From NCBI GenBank assembly GCA_963719525.1, contig CAVRCG010000001.1, positions 434,001 through 498,000 on the forward strand: a stretch of 64,000 nt of DNA. Reading direction: 5' to 3'. Below are positions 55,390 to 64,000 of the stretch, one piece after another (within the stretch, counting starts at the first letter, position 1; every line of letters starts with the position of its first letter). The DNA comes from Bernardetia sp963719525. Lineage in GTDB: Bacteria; Bacteroidota; Bacteroidia; Cytophagales; Bernardetiaceae. A program made the translations under genes and the position numbers. The notes beneath the pieces were generated by a model. That model did no database searches, had not been told where the DNA came from, and saw nothing but the letters and a program-made list of their open reading frames with translations.

Positions 55390-56722
55390 TTACTCAAAAA
55401 AGGGAGTTTGAAAACCATTTTTTTGTAATAATAAATTGATTTTTATAATAGTTTTGTTGAGATAAATTTTTTGTTCTCCTTTTACATTGTCTTTTATGGC
55501 AGAATGAAATTCTAAAAGAAGCGAATTAATTTTAGCAATATCTAATTTTCCTTCAATCCGTTCTGCTGTAAGCAAACACTCCACCATATAAAAAAGGCGT
55601 TCCATTACCATTACATCGTTCTTTCCATAATACAGAATGGGTGCTGTATATCTGTACATCAGATGATAAAGTGAGTAGGTTTCTTCCCAAAGGCGAACTT
55701 TATTTGTTTTGTCTTTATAACAATAAATACCTTCACGAAGTGCTTTTTTGAACGAAGAGAAGAGTAAGATAATTAATAGTTCGAATAGCTGTTTCGGGGT
55801 CATTTATTCCTGGACTTAACGCCTTTGTTGCTATTTCGGAAAGCTGTTTTATTCCATACGAATAATTATCTTGTATATATTCATTATCATAAAAAATAAA
55901 TTCGTCCAAAATTTCATTCATAGCATTTTCTCCCAGTTCTCTATCTATTTTGAGCAAAGGCGTTCCGATTACTAAAAAAGAGCCTTCTTTTAGGTTTATA
56001 AAAAGTTTAACATCGTATTTTTTAGCTAATTTAACTAAATTCTTCCTACTACAATCCCTAAAATAACCACTCTGCTGACTATTAATTGTTTTCCAATCTA
56101 TTACTTTATCAAAAACGGTTTGGTAATTTTGATAACTATTTATATCTTTTGATTTTAATTCTTTAAATGTTTTGTTATAAACTAATGTAATTATATTATC
56201 TACTTGAATGGATTGAGAAATGGAATGAATAAAATAAATAAAGAGAATGAGAGAAGAAATTCCTAAACACATACCTATAAAAATGCTTAATTGAGGAATG
56301 TAAAAACCTTCCTCTGTTTTTTCAAGATTGACAATTAATAAAAGACAGTATAAGATTGTTCCTAAATATGTTCCCAATACAATCTGATAAGATTTATTGG
56401 TCAAAACTCCTGGTACAACACGAGGCGAAAAAGCTGTTGCAGCTTGATTGAGAACAACCATTACCATCGAAAAATTAAACACCATTAGTGAAATTATTCC
56501 TCCAATGAGTGCATTGAGCATAAAACGAGCATTATCTGCTCCATATACAAGAGCTACTTCCAGATATTCTTTCGTTTGCTTACTTATCTCTGAATCTTCA
56601 AAGTACATCATAAAAATAGAAAGCCCTGTCAGAAAAGCTCCTATTAAAGAAGGAAAGAAAATAATACTATTGGTAATGGTAAGGTAAGTCTTGCGAAAAT
56701 ATTGATAAAAATGAACAAACAT
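55390..56722 (-). CDS. DUF2254 membrane protein, frameshifted
   Basis: A protein of about 440 residues read in two frames. The N-terminal part has four hydrophobic segments (about 17-40, 68-90, 110-133, 145-170). The DUF2254 signature follows: GADNARFMLNALIGGIISLM, VMVVLNQAATAFSPRVVPG and, further on, YGIKQLSEIATKALSPGIND with PETAIRTIN. The frame then fails (QKSTS stop). The second frame continues ALREGIYCYKDKTNKVRLWE to 55390. Dropping one base from the six-T run at 55744-55749 joins them (FVQKALREG). The family has no assigned function. Confidence 0.8.
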
Positions 56723-56885
56723 AAACGGTTTCTTTGGAAGGGAAAATAATTTTTTTGATAAGAAAAGCTAAGATAATATAAATAATTATCAAATAATTTT
56801 ATTTAGAAATTTGAACATTATTATTCTACCATTAAATTTGTTAGTATCTTGTATCAATTTTGAATCTAAAACAATTTTATAAAAA

Positions 56886-58829
56886 ATGCCTACTCTACCA
56901 CAGCAAATTCTAAAAAAATATTGGGGTTATGATGCTTTTCGTGCTATGCAGGAAGAGATTATAGATGCTGTTTTAGAAGGGAAAGATACGCTGGCACTTT
57001 TGCCGACAGGTGGAGGAAAGTCCATTTGTTTTCAAGTTCCTGCGATGGCTTTGGAAGGAGTTTGTATTGTCGTTACGCCACTTATTGCGCTGATGAAAGA
57101 TCAAGTTTTTCAACTACATAAACGTGGAATTTCGGCAAAGGCGATTTATTCAGGAATGAGCAAACGAGAAATTGATATTACGTTGGATAATTGTGTTTAT
57201 GATGCAACTATAAAATTCCTTTACCTTTCTCCCGAAAGATTGAAAACGGATTTGTTTCAGCAGCGAGTAGCAAGAATGAATGTTTGTTTGTTGGCAATTG
57301 ATGAAGCACATTGTATTTCTCAGTGGGGTTATAATTTTCGTCCTGCTTATTTGGAGATTGCAGCTATTAGAGAGCGCATTCCGACTGTTCCTTGTATTGC
57401 ACTTACGGCTACTGCTACTTTACAGGTTCGCCAAGATATTCAAGACAAATTGGAGTTTGGAAAATACAACAAAGCAGAAAGTGAGGTTTTTACAAAGAGT
57501 TTTGCAAGGTCTAATTTGTCGTATTCTGCTTTTGCGCAGGAGAACAAAAATCAGAAAATGTTGCAAATCTTGAATAACGTAAAAGGAACAGGAATTGTCT
57601 ATGTTCGAAACCGAAAACAGTGCAAAGATATAGCGTTTTGGTTGCGTAGCCAAAAGATTTCAGCCGATTTTTATCATGCAGGACTTACACATGCACAGCG
57701 AAATCACGTTCAAGAATCTTGGATTAGTGGCAAAATTCGTGTTATTGCAGCTACAAATGCTTTCGGAATGGGCATCGACAAACCAGATGTCAGAACCGTT
57801 ATTCATGCTGATTTGCCAGACTCTTTAGAAGCCTATTATCAAGAAGCAGGAAGAGCAGGAAGAGATGAAAAAAAGGCTTACGGAATTGCACTTTTTGATA
57901 ATAATGATTTGAGTTTTTTAGAAAAAAGAACATTACAAGCTCACCCAGAAAAAGAAGTTATCAGAAAAGTATATCAAGCATTAGCTAATTATTTCAAAAT
58001 TGCTGTGGGAAGTTTTCCGACGGAAAGTTTTGATTTTGATATGGAAGAATTTTATCGTCGATTTTCTATTCCGTATATCGAAACCTATAACTCTATCAAA
58101 CTTCTGGAAGAACAGGGTTTTCTACAACTTTCGGAGAGCTTTTATACGCCTTCCAAAATTTGGATAAAAGTAGATAATTCAACGCTGTATAATTTTCAAA
58201 TTGCAAATGAAAAATCGGATAAAGTAATTAAAGGAATTTTGAGAGCGTATGGAGGAGCTTTTCAGCAATTTGTTTCTATTTCCGAACTGAATTTAGCTAA
58301 GTTTTTGAATATGCCAAAAATGGAAATTACGGCACAACTCAATTATTTAGCGCAGCATAATATCATCGAATATCAACCTCAAAAAGATGTTCCTCAACTT
58401 TCCTTTGTTACGGCTCGTCATAATGCAAACGATTTGCCTTTAGATTTGGAGCTTATGAAAATCAGAAAAGAGGAAGCAATGCAGAAAGTTTATTCTGTAA
58501 TTAATTATGTAAGCAATACGATGCGCTGCCGAACGCAGATTTTACTTCATTATTTTGGAGAAAAAACGGACGAAATTTGTGGAGTTTGTGATAACTGTAT
58601 AGAAAATAAAAAGGCGTTGAATAATTTGAGTAAAAGTGATAAGAATAATAAAAACGAAGACTTGAAAAATCAGATTTTGGAAAAAATAGGTTCTACTTCT
58701 ATTCCACTTCACAAACTAAGTTCTGTTTTATTGAATATTGATGGAAAAATTTTGGGTAAAATAATTCAAGAACTTATAGCTGTTGGAACGATTGGATATG
58801 ATAAGATTGGGAATTTGATTAGGAGATAA
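56886..58829 (+). CDS. recQ: ATP-dependent DNA helicase RecQ
   Basis: A 647-residue 3'-to-5' helicase involved in recombination and repair. Motif I is LLPTGGGKSICFQ (about 40-52), motif II DEAHCISQWGYNFR, motif III ALTATAT, and motifs IV-VI GIVYVRNRKQC, ATNAFGMGIDKPDVRTVIH and YYQEAGRAGRDEKKA. The RQC zinc site has MRCRTQILLHYFGE and ICGVCDNC. The HRDC domain is absent, replaced by a short C-terminal winged-helix-like part; this shorter form is common in Bacteroidota, which often have several RecQ copies. Confidence 0.93.
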   Translation: MPTLPQQILKKYWGYDAFRAMQEEIIDAVLEGKDTLALLPTGGGKSICFQVPAMALEGVCIVVTPLIALMKDQVFQLHKRGISAKAIYSGMSKREIDITLDNCVYDATIKFLYLSPERLKTDLFQQRVARMNVCLLAIDEAHCISQWGYNFRPAYLEIAAIRERIPTVPCIALTATATLQVRQDIQDKLEFGKYNKAESEVFTKSFARSNLSYSAFAQENKNQKMLQILNNVKGTGIVYVRNRKQCKDIAFWLRSQKISADFYHAGLTHAQRNHVQESWISGKIRVIAATNAFGMGIDKPDVRTVIHADLPDSLEAYYQEAGRAGRDEKKAYGIALFDNNDLSFLEKRTLQAHPEKEVIRKVYQALANYFKIAVGSFPTESFDFDMEEFYRRFSIPYIETYNSIKLLEEQGFLQLSESFYTPSKIWIKVDNSTLYNFQIANEKSDKVIKGILRAYGGAFQQFVSISELNLAKFLNMPKMEITAQLNYLAQHNIIEYQPQKDVPQLSFVTARHNANDLPLDLELMKIRKEEAMQKVYSVINYVSNTMRCRTQILLHYFGEKTDEICGVCDNCIENKKALNNLSKSDKNNKNEDLKNQILEKIGSTSIPLHKLSSVLLNIDGKILGKIIQELIAVGTIGYDKIGNLIRR

Positions 58830-59174
58830 TAGTTTTGAAAATCTTTTAAGAAAAACTAAAAAACAGTTTTACATTCAATTTCAAAACAGCCTTTTATATT
58901 TCTCTAGTTATTATTTTTAGTTTGCTTATTATGGTTTGGCTACAAAAGAAAAGGTAAGTTTAATTTTATCAAAATGAAATTTGAAACCCTTTGAAACAAA
59001 ATTATTAAGAAAGATAAATCAGAATTGAACAAAAAAATTGCGTAAAGGCTTAAAAGAATTATACAAAAAAATGGTAGAATTCGAAAAGTATAAAAAAACA
59101 CTTTTGATAGTTTCTAAAGATAGAAAAACAATCAAAATTCCGTACCAAGATATGCCACAACAACTTACAAATAA

Positions 59175-59210
59175 AAAGCCTATTTATTCTTAAAAAAATA
59201 AATAGACTTT
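59175..59210 (-). terminator. Terminator-like hairpin downstream of yebC
   Basis: Arms AAAGCCTATTTATT / AATAAATAGACTTT (one mismatch) with T-rich sequence following in the minus direction. It lies beyond the MITE-like element at 59230-59366, which therefore seems to sit between yebC and its terminator. The rest of the 58830-59368 gap has no supported gene. Confidence 0.6.
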
Positions 59211-59229
59211 CAAAATTATTGAGCTTAAT

Positions 59230-59366
59230 AAAGGTTATCACGGTTAATTTAGCAATGTTCATTTTTCCATAGGGTTTGCAAACCCAGTTCTATGGAAAAA
59301 TAAGCACTTTTCGTTTTTTGCTAATTTATTGGTAATCAATACTGTAAATAACCGTGATAATGTTTA
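59230..59366. repeat. MITE-like element, ATCACGGTT family, copy 3
   Basis: A 137-base element with inverted ends GTTATCACGGTTA / TAACCGTGATAA and a core palindrome (TTTTTCCATAGGGTTTG ... CTATGGAAAAA). The left 40 bases are nearly identical to copy 2 (ATCACGGTTAATTTAG.AATG). It ends about where the yebC stop codon lies. Confidence 0.75.
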
Positions 59367-59368
59367 AT

Positions 59369-60104
59369 CTACTCCAAATTGTGATATACTTCCTGAATAT
59401 CCTCTTCCTCCTCTAGTTTATCAATAAGTTTCATTACTTCTTCTTCCTGCTCATCAGTAAGTTTTTGAGTAGTTTTTGGGATACGTTGAATATTTGATTT
59501 CTTAGGTTCAATATTTTTACTCTCCAAAAACTTCTGCATCTGACCAAAATCCTCAAATTTTGTATGAATGACAATGATTTCTTGTTCAACACCTTCTTCT
59601 ACTTCTATTGTTTCTGTTGTAATTTCTTCTGCCCCTGCATCAATAAAATCCAATTCTAATTCGTCCATATCTACATTATCAGCTTCAAGTTCGAAAACAC
59701 CTGTTCTATCAAACATAAATTCTAATGAACCTGTTTTTCCTAAAGCACCCCCACAGCGTGAAAAGTGCATTCTTACCATTGCTACCGTTCTATTTGAGTT
59801 ATTTGTTGCACATTCTACCACTACAGGAATTCCGTGCATAGCATATCCTTCGTAGACAATTTCCTCAAAGTCTCCCTCTTCTTTTGATGATGCTCTTTTG
59901 ATAGCAGCTTCTACTCTGTCTTTAGGCATATTAAAACCTTTTGCGTTTTGCATTGCCGTTCTAAGACGTGGATTTGTATCTGGGTCGGGGCCTCCATCTT
60001 TTACAGCGATGGCAATTTCTCTTCCTACTTTTGTAAAATTTTCGAGCCATTGCACCCCAACGTGCAAATTTGGCTTTCTTACGATATTCAAATGCTCTTC
60101 CCAT
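59369..60104 (-). CDS. YebC/PmpR-family protein, N-terminus in a second frame
   Basis: A protein of about 245 residues, of the YebC/TACO1 family, known as DNA-binding regulators and in some species as translation factors that relieve ribosome stalling. The true family N-terminus starts at the ATG at 60104: MGRAFEYRKKAKFARWGAMA. The main frame (NFTKVGREIAIAVKDGGPDP, then NMPKDRVEAAIKRA and the acidic C-terminal domain) is one base off. The ATG at 60091 in the main frame gives an unlikely start (MNIVRKPNLHV). One extra base in 60038-60047 (CTCGAAAATTTT on the minus strand) explains this. Confidence 0.88.
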
Positions 60105-60355
60105 TTCTATATTGATTTATTAAGTGTTTGTAAAAATTTATTCTGTTCTATTGACAAATTGAAGTTCTACTACAAAATTAAAAAAAATAGTTGAAGGCTA
60201 GTTATTTGAGTACGTATTTATTGCAATTCTTTCGTACAGAATTTTCAAAATTGCGCTTTTTAGCAAAAAAAATACTAAGAAAAAACATATTTAAAAATAG
60301 TCTTTTCTTAGCAATTATATTAGTTGTCTTATACGTTACTTGATTTGAGTAAAAT

Positions 60356-61091
60356 CTATTCGTTAATAGTTTTCTCTTTTGCTTTTTTGTTTTCCAATTT
60401 AGAAAAATTCATTACTGTATATTTTGTATCTATTTCCTTAGGTTGTTCATCACTATTAAAATTATGACAAATTGTAATTTGATTATTATCTTGAATTCTG
60501 AAAACGCCCTTAATTTCTTTGTCTCTATTATAAAATATCAATTTATATGGACTTTGCGAAGCATCAATTTCGTAATATAATTGTACGTACTCTCTACCTG
60601 AAGTAGAGGGAACATTCGAAGAATATAGAAGTATTTATAGTTACTGTCTTATTTTCTTTAAAACTAATATAGGCTTTACTACCTCCATAAAACCCTTCCC
60701 AGTTTCCAATTAATGAAGCCATTAATATTTCATTTGGAGATTTTACTTTTTTTGTTTCCTTTATTTCTTCTTCATTGTACTCGTAAACTGTAGTAGTGCC
60801 ATCAGAAGTATGTGCTGCATCCCATTTTTCCCAACCTAATGCTGTTTGTTCTTCTAGTTGTTCATTTTTTTTATCGTCTTGAATAGTAGCTTCTGTTCCT
60901 ACGTTCCAGTCTAACTCTTCTACAGTTTCCTCTATAGTTGTTTGGTTAGATTTGTTAGACTCAATAGCAGTTTGTGCTTTTACAGAACTTACCTGAAAAA
61001 ATGAAAACAGAGATAGTACAACAAGAATACTAAAATATTTTTTTGAGTGAAAATGCCTTAACTGCTGGTTTTTTTTGTTATTGTAATTCAT
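60356..61091 (-). CDS. Exported protein of unknown function, frameshifted
   Basis: About 240 residues in two frames. A signal peptide (YFSILVVLSLFSFFQVSSVKA) is followed by an acidic stretch (about 40-110). A compact C-terminal domain follows: ILMASLIGNWEGFYGGSKAY, then in the other frame REYVQLYYEIDASQSPYKLI FYNRDKEIKGVFRIQ. The pattern GNWEG ... YEID ... IFYNRDKEIKGVF ... ITICH recalls lipocalin-like or TIGR03067-type beta-barrel domains. The first frame stops at 60594; one extra base in about 60612-60626 separates the halves. Confidence 0.7.
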
Positions 61092-61592
61092 AAGAAGGTT
61101 TTAATTTTAGTGAAAATGGTATTTTAATACAATTTAATAAAAATAGATATGCTATTTTAATACCAAAATATATAGTTTAAAAAATAATAGCTAAATTAAC
61201 TTTTCAAAGTAGCTTAGCTAGTGTTTGTACTAACGGTAAAATGCCTTTATAGGTTGCGTTTTGCGTGATAAAAAAAACATAAAGCCTTTAAATTATACAA
61301 TAGATTATTTTTTTGATTTTGTTGAGTTACAAATAAGTAGGTAAAATTTGTATACTCTGATTTGTCTAAAAAATTATAAATTTAGTACACATAAAAGATA
61401 ACTATCAAAACAAATTGCGCCATAATTTTCAATTTTAATTCGTAATTACCTATTATTATTTGTAGTGTTTTGTTTAATTGATTATATTACGTCGTATTTC
61501 GCTTTTCCAATTTCTATTAGATTTTTACTAAACTTTGAAATGTAGCAAATACTACTTAATCAAATTAGACTCAAATTAAACTGTAATTACTT
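61092..61592. other. 501-base divergent intergenic region
   Basis: AT-rich spacer between two divergent genes, expected to contain both promoters. I see a weak pair AAATGCCTTTATAGG / CATAAAGCCTTTAA near 61240-61290 but no clear hairpin, repeat family or open frame. Confidence 0.5.
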
Positions 61593-62942
61593 TTGAATAC
61601 GCCTACTATACTCAAAAAAACAGGGAATTTTACTAATCCCAAAACGTGTCCTAGTTGTCAGCATACTAATTATGTATGGGATCAAGACGTGCGTTACATG
61701 TATTGTTATAATTGTGGAGTAGCTTCAGATTTGGCTTTCAATCGCACACTTAATGAGAGTCTCAAAACTGAAGATTTTCCTTATTACAGTTTTCTTAGAG
61801 TAGGTCAGATTCTAAATTTGGAGGAAAAAGAATTTATTATTACAGCTCGTCTACGTTACCGTTCTGCGCATAAAGAATATTATACAAGTGATGAGGGTTC
61901 GGGATATAGCAATGAGATTTGGTATTCAGATACCTATATTTTACAAAACACACAAGAAGGGATAGAGGAGCGTTTTTATTTGAGTGAAGATAAAGAAGGA
62001 TATTCGTTAGGAATGCCTATTACGGTGGACAGAACCGATGCTGACCCTACCAATCTGGAACTTTTCACTAATTTTTATGAAGGAAGAGCAGACTATAGAG
62101 TTACCGAATATGGTTCTCAATTCTTAGAATTTTTTGAAGGAGAAACAGAAAAGGAAGACCCTTACGCAGTCGGAACACAAACCCATTTTGCTACTTATCA
62201 AGAAGGACTATGGAGTTATACCGTTGATCAAGGGGATGGTTGGAAAGAATTTTCAGCAGAAAAGAAAATTTCGAAAGAAGAATTATATAAAGCATTAGAG
62301 GGAAATCCATATATTGATACGTATCAAGAAAGAGACAAAGGTTTTTCTACTATTCGTAAAGTAACAAGTGCAGCAGCAGTAGTTGCTTTTTTAGTGTTTT
62401 TGGTTTCTCTTTTTTCAGATGGAACACCTATTTCTACAACGAATGTAGATACCAAACTCATCGATAAAAAGGAAGGTTATTTGTCTAAACCTATAAAAAT
62501 AGATAATACTAGTACAAACTATAATATAGAGTGGAGTGTCAAATTTACAAGTTCTCAAAATCAAGGAATGTATGTAGTGGTGGAGCTTTTAGATAACGAC
62601 AAAAATGTTATTAATGCTGTAGAAAGTGATTTCTGGTACGAAACAGGAAGAGATTCAGAAGGAAATTGGACAGAGTCTAATACTTCTTCTTCTAAATACT
62701 TTAAGTTTACAGAAGAAGGAGAATATTTTGCTCGTATATATGCAAAAACAGATTCTACTTATTTTACAGATGCTACAAAATCACAAGCTGTTGTTAATTT
62801 TACGATTAACGAAGGTGCAATGCTGAGTAGATATTTCTTGGGTTTGAGTGGACTTTTGACTCTTATTGCTTTGCTTATTAGTTTTGGTAAATTGGGTAGA
62901 ACGATAAGAGAAAAATATATTTATGCAGGAATTGATAAATAA
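61593..62942 (+). CDS. DUF4178 zinc-ribbon membrane protein
   Basis: A 449-residue protein with a TTG start. An N-terminal zinc ribbon (CPSCQHTN ... YCYNCG, about 19-43) is followed by a DUF4178 domain (about 60-235): YSFLRVGQILNLEEKEFIIT ARLRYRS then WYSDTYILQNTQEG. Two membrane segments (about 262-279 and 415-436) flank a periplasmic beta-rich part. DUF4178 proteins are often encoded with DUF350 and SAM-decarboxylase-like genes; none of these is here. The function is unknown. Confidence 0.78.
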   Translation: MNTPTILKKTGNFTNPKTCPSCQHTNYVWDQDVRYMYCYNCGVASDLAFNRTLNESLKTEDFPYYSFLRVGQILNLEEKEFIITARLRYRSAHKEYYTSDEGSGYSNEIWYSDTYILQNTQEGIEERFYLSEDKEGYSLGMPITVDRTDADPTNLELFTNFYEGRADYRVTEYGSQFLEFFEGETEKEDPYAVGTQTHFATYQEGLWSYTVDQGDGWKEFSAEKKISKEELYKALEGNPYIDTYQERDKGFSTIRKVTSAAAVVAFLVFLVSLFSDGTPISTTNVDTKLIDKKEGYLSKPIKIDNTSTNYNIEWSVKFTSSQNQGMYVVVELLDNDKNVINAVESDFWYETGRDSEGNWTESNTSSSKYFKFTEEGEYFARIYAKTDSTYFTDATKSQAVVNFTINEGAMLSRYFLGLSGLLTLIALLISFGKLGRTIREKYIYAGIDK

Positions 62943-62996
62943 TAATCAGTTAATTACATTTATTACTGTTGATCTGAAATTCTATCTTTACATAAA

Positions 62997-63887
62997 ATGA
63001 AAAAGAGTGCAAAAAAGAGTGCAAAAAAAACTGAAATAATTAAAGAGAAGAAAGAATCTCAACAGTACGACAAAATTTTTAAGGAGAATATGGAAGAACT
63101 TATTATTCCGTTTGCTGAAAAGCTCCTAAATATAAGTCCTGAAAATTTGAGAGAGATTACTGAAAACCTGCAAACTACTGTAGAAAGAAAACCAGATTTC
63201 TTAAAAAGAGTAGTTTCAGACAGTACAAGTAAAGACAAAAAATACAAGAAAAAAGATTATATTCTTCATATAGAATTCCAAACAGCCGACGAACCAAAAA
63301 TGGCTTTTCGAATGAATGAATATTATGCTATCTTGCTTCGCAAACACGGTTTGGATGTTCATCAGATTGTCTTTTTTATTGGAGAGGGAAAAGCCAAAAT
63401 GAAACGAGATATTCAACGTAAAAATTTATCTTTTTCTTTTGAAGTAATTAATATTCAAGATTTTAGTTATCGATTATTTATTGATTCTGATAAGCCAGAA
63501 GAGATTATTTTAGCTATTTTGGTTGATTTTGAAAATGAAAGTGATGAAACTGTTATCGAAATTATTTTGCGAAAGATAAAGTCATTACAAATAGATAACT
63601 CTATCCAAAAAAAGACCGTTATACAACTAGAAGTATTATCTAATTTAAGAGAATTACAAACTAAAATTATAGACCAATTACATATTATGGCACTTACTTA
63701 TGATATAGAAAAGGATTTGCGTTATCAACAAGGAGAAGCAAAAGGAGAAGCGAAAGGAGAAATAAAAAGAGCTACCGAAACTATCTTGGAAATGCTAAAA
63801 GATAATTTTCCTGTAGAAAAAATAGCTAAGTATGCTAAAGTTTCTAAGGAATATGTTGAAGAAATAGCTAAGGAGCTAAGGAGCTAA
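62997..63887 (+). CDS. Rpn/PD-(D/E)XK-family nuclease-like protein (intact)
   Basis: A 296-residue protein with a Lys-rich N-terminus (KKSAKKSAKKTEIIKEKK, a short direct repeat). The nuclease-like core (about 30-175) has KPDFLKRVVSD, KKDYILHIEFQTADEPKMAF with the family ExQ, and RMNEYYAILLRKHGLDVHQI. A helical C-terminal tail has an EAKGEAKGE repeat and a helix-turn-helix-like end (IAKYAKVSKEYVEEIAKELR). The same tail plan occurs in the frameshifted relative at 5601-6519. It probably acts as an endonuclease or recombination-promoting factor. Confidence 0.78.
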   Translation: MKKSAKKSAKKTEIIKEKKESQQYDKIFKENMEELIIPFAEKLLNISPENLREITENLQTTVERKPDFLKRVVSDSTSKDKKYKKKDYILHIEFQTADEPKMAFRMNEYYAILLRKHGLDVHQIVFFIGEGKAKMKRDIQRKNLSFSFEVINIQDFSYRLFIDSDKPEEIILAILVDFENESDETVIEIILRKIKSLQIDNSIQKKTVIQLEVLSNLRELQTKIIDQLHIMALTYDIEKDLRYQQGEAKGEAKGEIKRATETILEMLKDNFPVEKIAKYAKVSKEYVEEIAKELRS

Positions 63888-63980
63888 GGAGATAAAGAAA
63901 TAAGAAACTTTATTTTTTTATTCTAAAAATGTTTATTATTACATTATTAAATACTATATCAAGTACTATATCAAAAAATT

Positions 63981-64000
63981 ATGTCAATACTTACAAAACT
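63981..64000 (+). CDS. Possible start of a further gene, cut by the window edge
   Basis: ATGTCAATACTTACAAAACT opens a frame at the end of the window (MSILTK). It is preceded by a TACTATATCA direct repeat. Too little is visible to support a call. Confidence 0.25.

Noticed and set aside
59071..59193. A 40-codon plus-strand ORF beginning MVEFEKYKKTLLIVSKDRKT.
   Set aside because: Its last 19 bases run into the hairpin that looks like the yebC terminator, it resembles nothing I know, and short open frames are common by chance in such AT-rich DNA.

Overview
The window is an AT-rich chromosome segment from a member of the Bacteroidota, most likely a gliding Cytophagales bacterium of the Bernardetia/Flexibacter type. 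The basis is the gliding lipoprotein GldB, lipoproteins with short Cys lipoboxes, Rpn- and Uma2-type PD-(D/E)XK genes, TAnnTTTG-like -7 elements and scarce Shine-Dalgarno sequences. The genus is an inference. I saw no rRNA, tRNA, prophage, IS transposase or CRISPR array.

Layout. 1-9.8 kb: a secreted VPS10/BNR-repeat protein running off the left edge, a membrane M28 peptidase, an Rpn-type gene, a YtxH protein and murC. 9.9-13.1 kb: a tandem array of six paralogous small membrane proteins. 13.1-22.3 kb: a glycosyltransferase, a sodium:solute symporter, a GNAT, mscL, an orphan 53-residue UVR-motif ORF, two hypothetical membrane-anchored proteins, a YeiH-type exporter and an ABC exporter. 22.6-26.8 kb: three tandem serine beta-lactamase-fold lipoproteins. 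27-36.7 kb: DUF2071, a Uma2 remnant, a second ABC exporter, a RidA protein, gldB, an Nfu-type Fe-S protein, an ECF sigma factor and a HlyIII protein. 36.8-44.0 kb: a tetR-tolC-MFP-RND efflux operon. 44.4-53.3 kb: a five-gene conflict or immunity island. 54.3-64 kb: siaB-siaC, a DUF2254 protein, recQ, yebC, a DUF4178 zinc-ribbon protein and a second Rpn gene.

The most interesting part is the island at 44.4-53.3 kb. It encodes a caspase-like protease with a different effector-associated domain (EAD) at each end, an EAD plus degenerate-STAND protein, a MoxR AAA+ ATPase, a degenerate vWA protein, and a 1455-residue protein that joins an N-terminal helical module, leucine-rich repeats, an NB-ARC-type STAND ATPase, an EAD and a TIR domain. 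The two caspase EADs match, respectively, the EAD of the TIR-STAND protein and the EAD of the degenerate STAND protein. This reads as a wiring diagram in which one protease can be recruited by two sensors. The layout fits the vWA-MoxR ternary and STAND/EAD conflict systems described by Aravind and colleagues; the two-EAD hub joining both is the part that looks new.

Two window-wide patterns matter. First, at least eight genes carry single-base frameshifts (seven look like one extra base, several in homopolymers), and one more has an in-frame TGA. They hit gldB, yebC and an ABC exporter as well as accessory genes, so base-calling error is as likely as decay. Second, the intergenic spaces hold several families of short palindromic or MITE-like repeats, some nested in each other or inserted between a gene and its terminator.
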